Assembly (NCBI GenBank): GCA_002404095.1
Contig: DHJA01000142.1
Span: 10,121 to 15,796, forward strand
DNA length: 5,676 bases
Source of the DNA: Planctomycetaceae bacterium UBA4732
GTDB lineage: Bacteria > Planctomycetota > Planctomycetia > Gemmatales > Gemmataceae
Direction of reading: 5' to 3'
Below the pieces are notes generated by a model, which saw nothing but the letters and a program-made list of their open reading frames with translations, did not search any database and was not told the DNA's origin. Below, in pieces: positions 5,389-5,676 of the stretch (the first letter of the stretch is position 1; every line of letters begins with the position of its first letter). A program made the translations under genes and the position numbers.

Positions 5389-5602
5389 CAGCTGAAAAGT
5401 TGGTGGAATCTTTGTACAGTACAGCCACAGAGATTTTAGGCTGTTTTCAAGGCACTTGGAGCGGCGCGCCTGCTTGTGTTGCACGCGCTGCAGGGCTGTC
5501 GCCCGGTCAACGATCACTGACAATGCGATGTCACCGGCCTTATTTCAGGGGAAAGCAGATAACACTGTACATTTGCTCCACCAACTGAAAAGACGCTCAC
5601 AC
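5382..5602. repeat. 221-bp segment bounded by 39-bp block-conserved inverted repeats
   Basis: The arms 5382-5420 and 5564-5602 align without gaps at 28 of 39 positions when one is reversed and complemented. Identity is in three blocks: GTGTGAGC, AGTTGGTGGA and TGTACAGT, separated by 8- and 5-base segments that hardly match. The interior has no credible gene. It could be a miniature transposon-like element with terminal repeats, or two facing copies of a protein-binding region. I see no clear target-site duplication at the edges. The left arm overlaps the leuA -35 box. Confidence 0.65.
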
Positions 5603-5676
5603 GTTGCCGGAGTTCGCGGCCGATGTGGAGCGAGTGGCAAACCGTGGTGAATGTCACGGTGGCGTTTGTCAATCGT
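5389..5676. other. No gene seen beyond the leuA promoter
   Basis: Short frames at 5400-5588 and 5456-5650 on the plus strand lack coding character and recognisable motifs. Apart from the inverted repeats, I see only a small hairpin near the window end (CCGTG at 5642-5646 with CACGG at 5655-5659). A gene may begin beyond 5676. Confidence 0.5.

Noticed and set aside
5400..5650. Small plus-strand frames of 62 and 64 codons
   Set aside because: They overlap each other and the inverted-repeat segment, with no motif, ribosome site or coding bias.

Overview
This is a GC-rich bacterial window that probably comes from a planctomycete or a relative. I infer that from the short ThiC N-terminus and from the GTAG-headed palindromic repeats between genes. 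It is a weak inference, and no 16S or other definitive marker is present.

Layout: (1) Positions 1-766, minus strand: a thiamine operon. A complete TPP riboswitch (676-766) leads straight into an unrecognised four-helix membrane protein (243-674), followed by thiC (1-212, cut by the window edge). (2) Positions 767-1095: a divergent intergenic stretch holding a coding-like fragment and a terminator-like hairpin. (3) Positions 1096-3286, plus strand: an NfeD-family membrane protein overlapping by 8 bases with a flotillin, the classic NfeD/flotillin membrane-microdomain pair. (4) Positions 3287-3533: a convergent intergenic region filled by two large inverted-repeat structures. Each is a head-to-head pair of self-palindromic units starting with GTAG, as in REP elements. 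(5) Positions 3534-5120, minus strand: leuA, 2-isopropylmalate synthase, with a catalytic and a regulatory domain. (6) Positions 5121-5388: the leuA leader, with a TATAAT promoter, a 19-residue leader peptide containing six leucines, an antiterminator candidate and a strong intrinsic terminator just before the leuA ribosome binding site. This reads as a leucine transcription attenuator. (7) Positions 5382-5602: a 221-bp segment bounded by 39-bp inverted repeats, one of which contributes the leuA -35 region. I find no convincing gene from 5389 to the end.

Two biosynthetic genes are controlled by RNA leaders sensing their end products: thiC by TPP binding, and leuA by leucine-dependent translation of a leader peptide. 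The most notable points are the leucine attenuator, the unknown membrane protein placed first under the TPP riboswitch, and the leuA stop codon that lies inside a REP-like unit.
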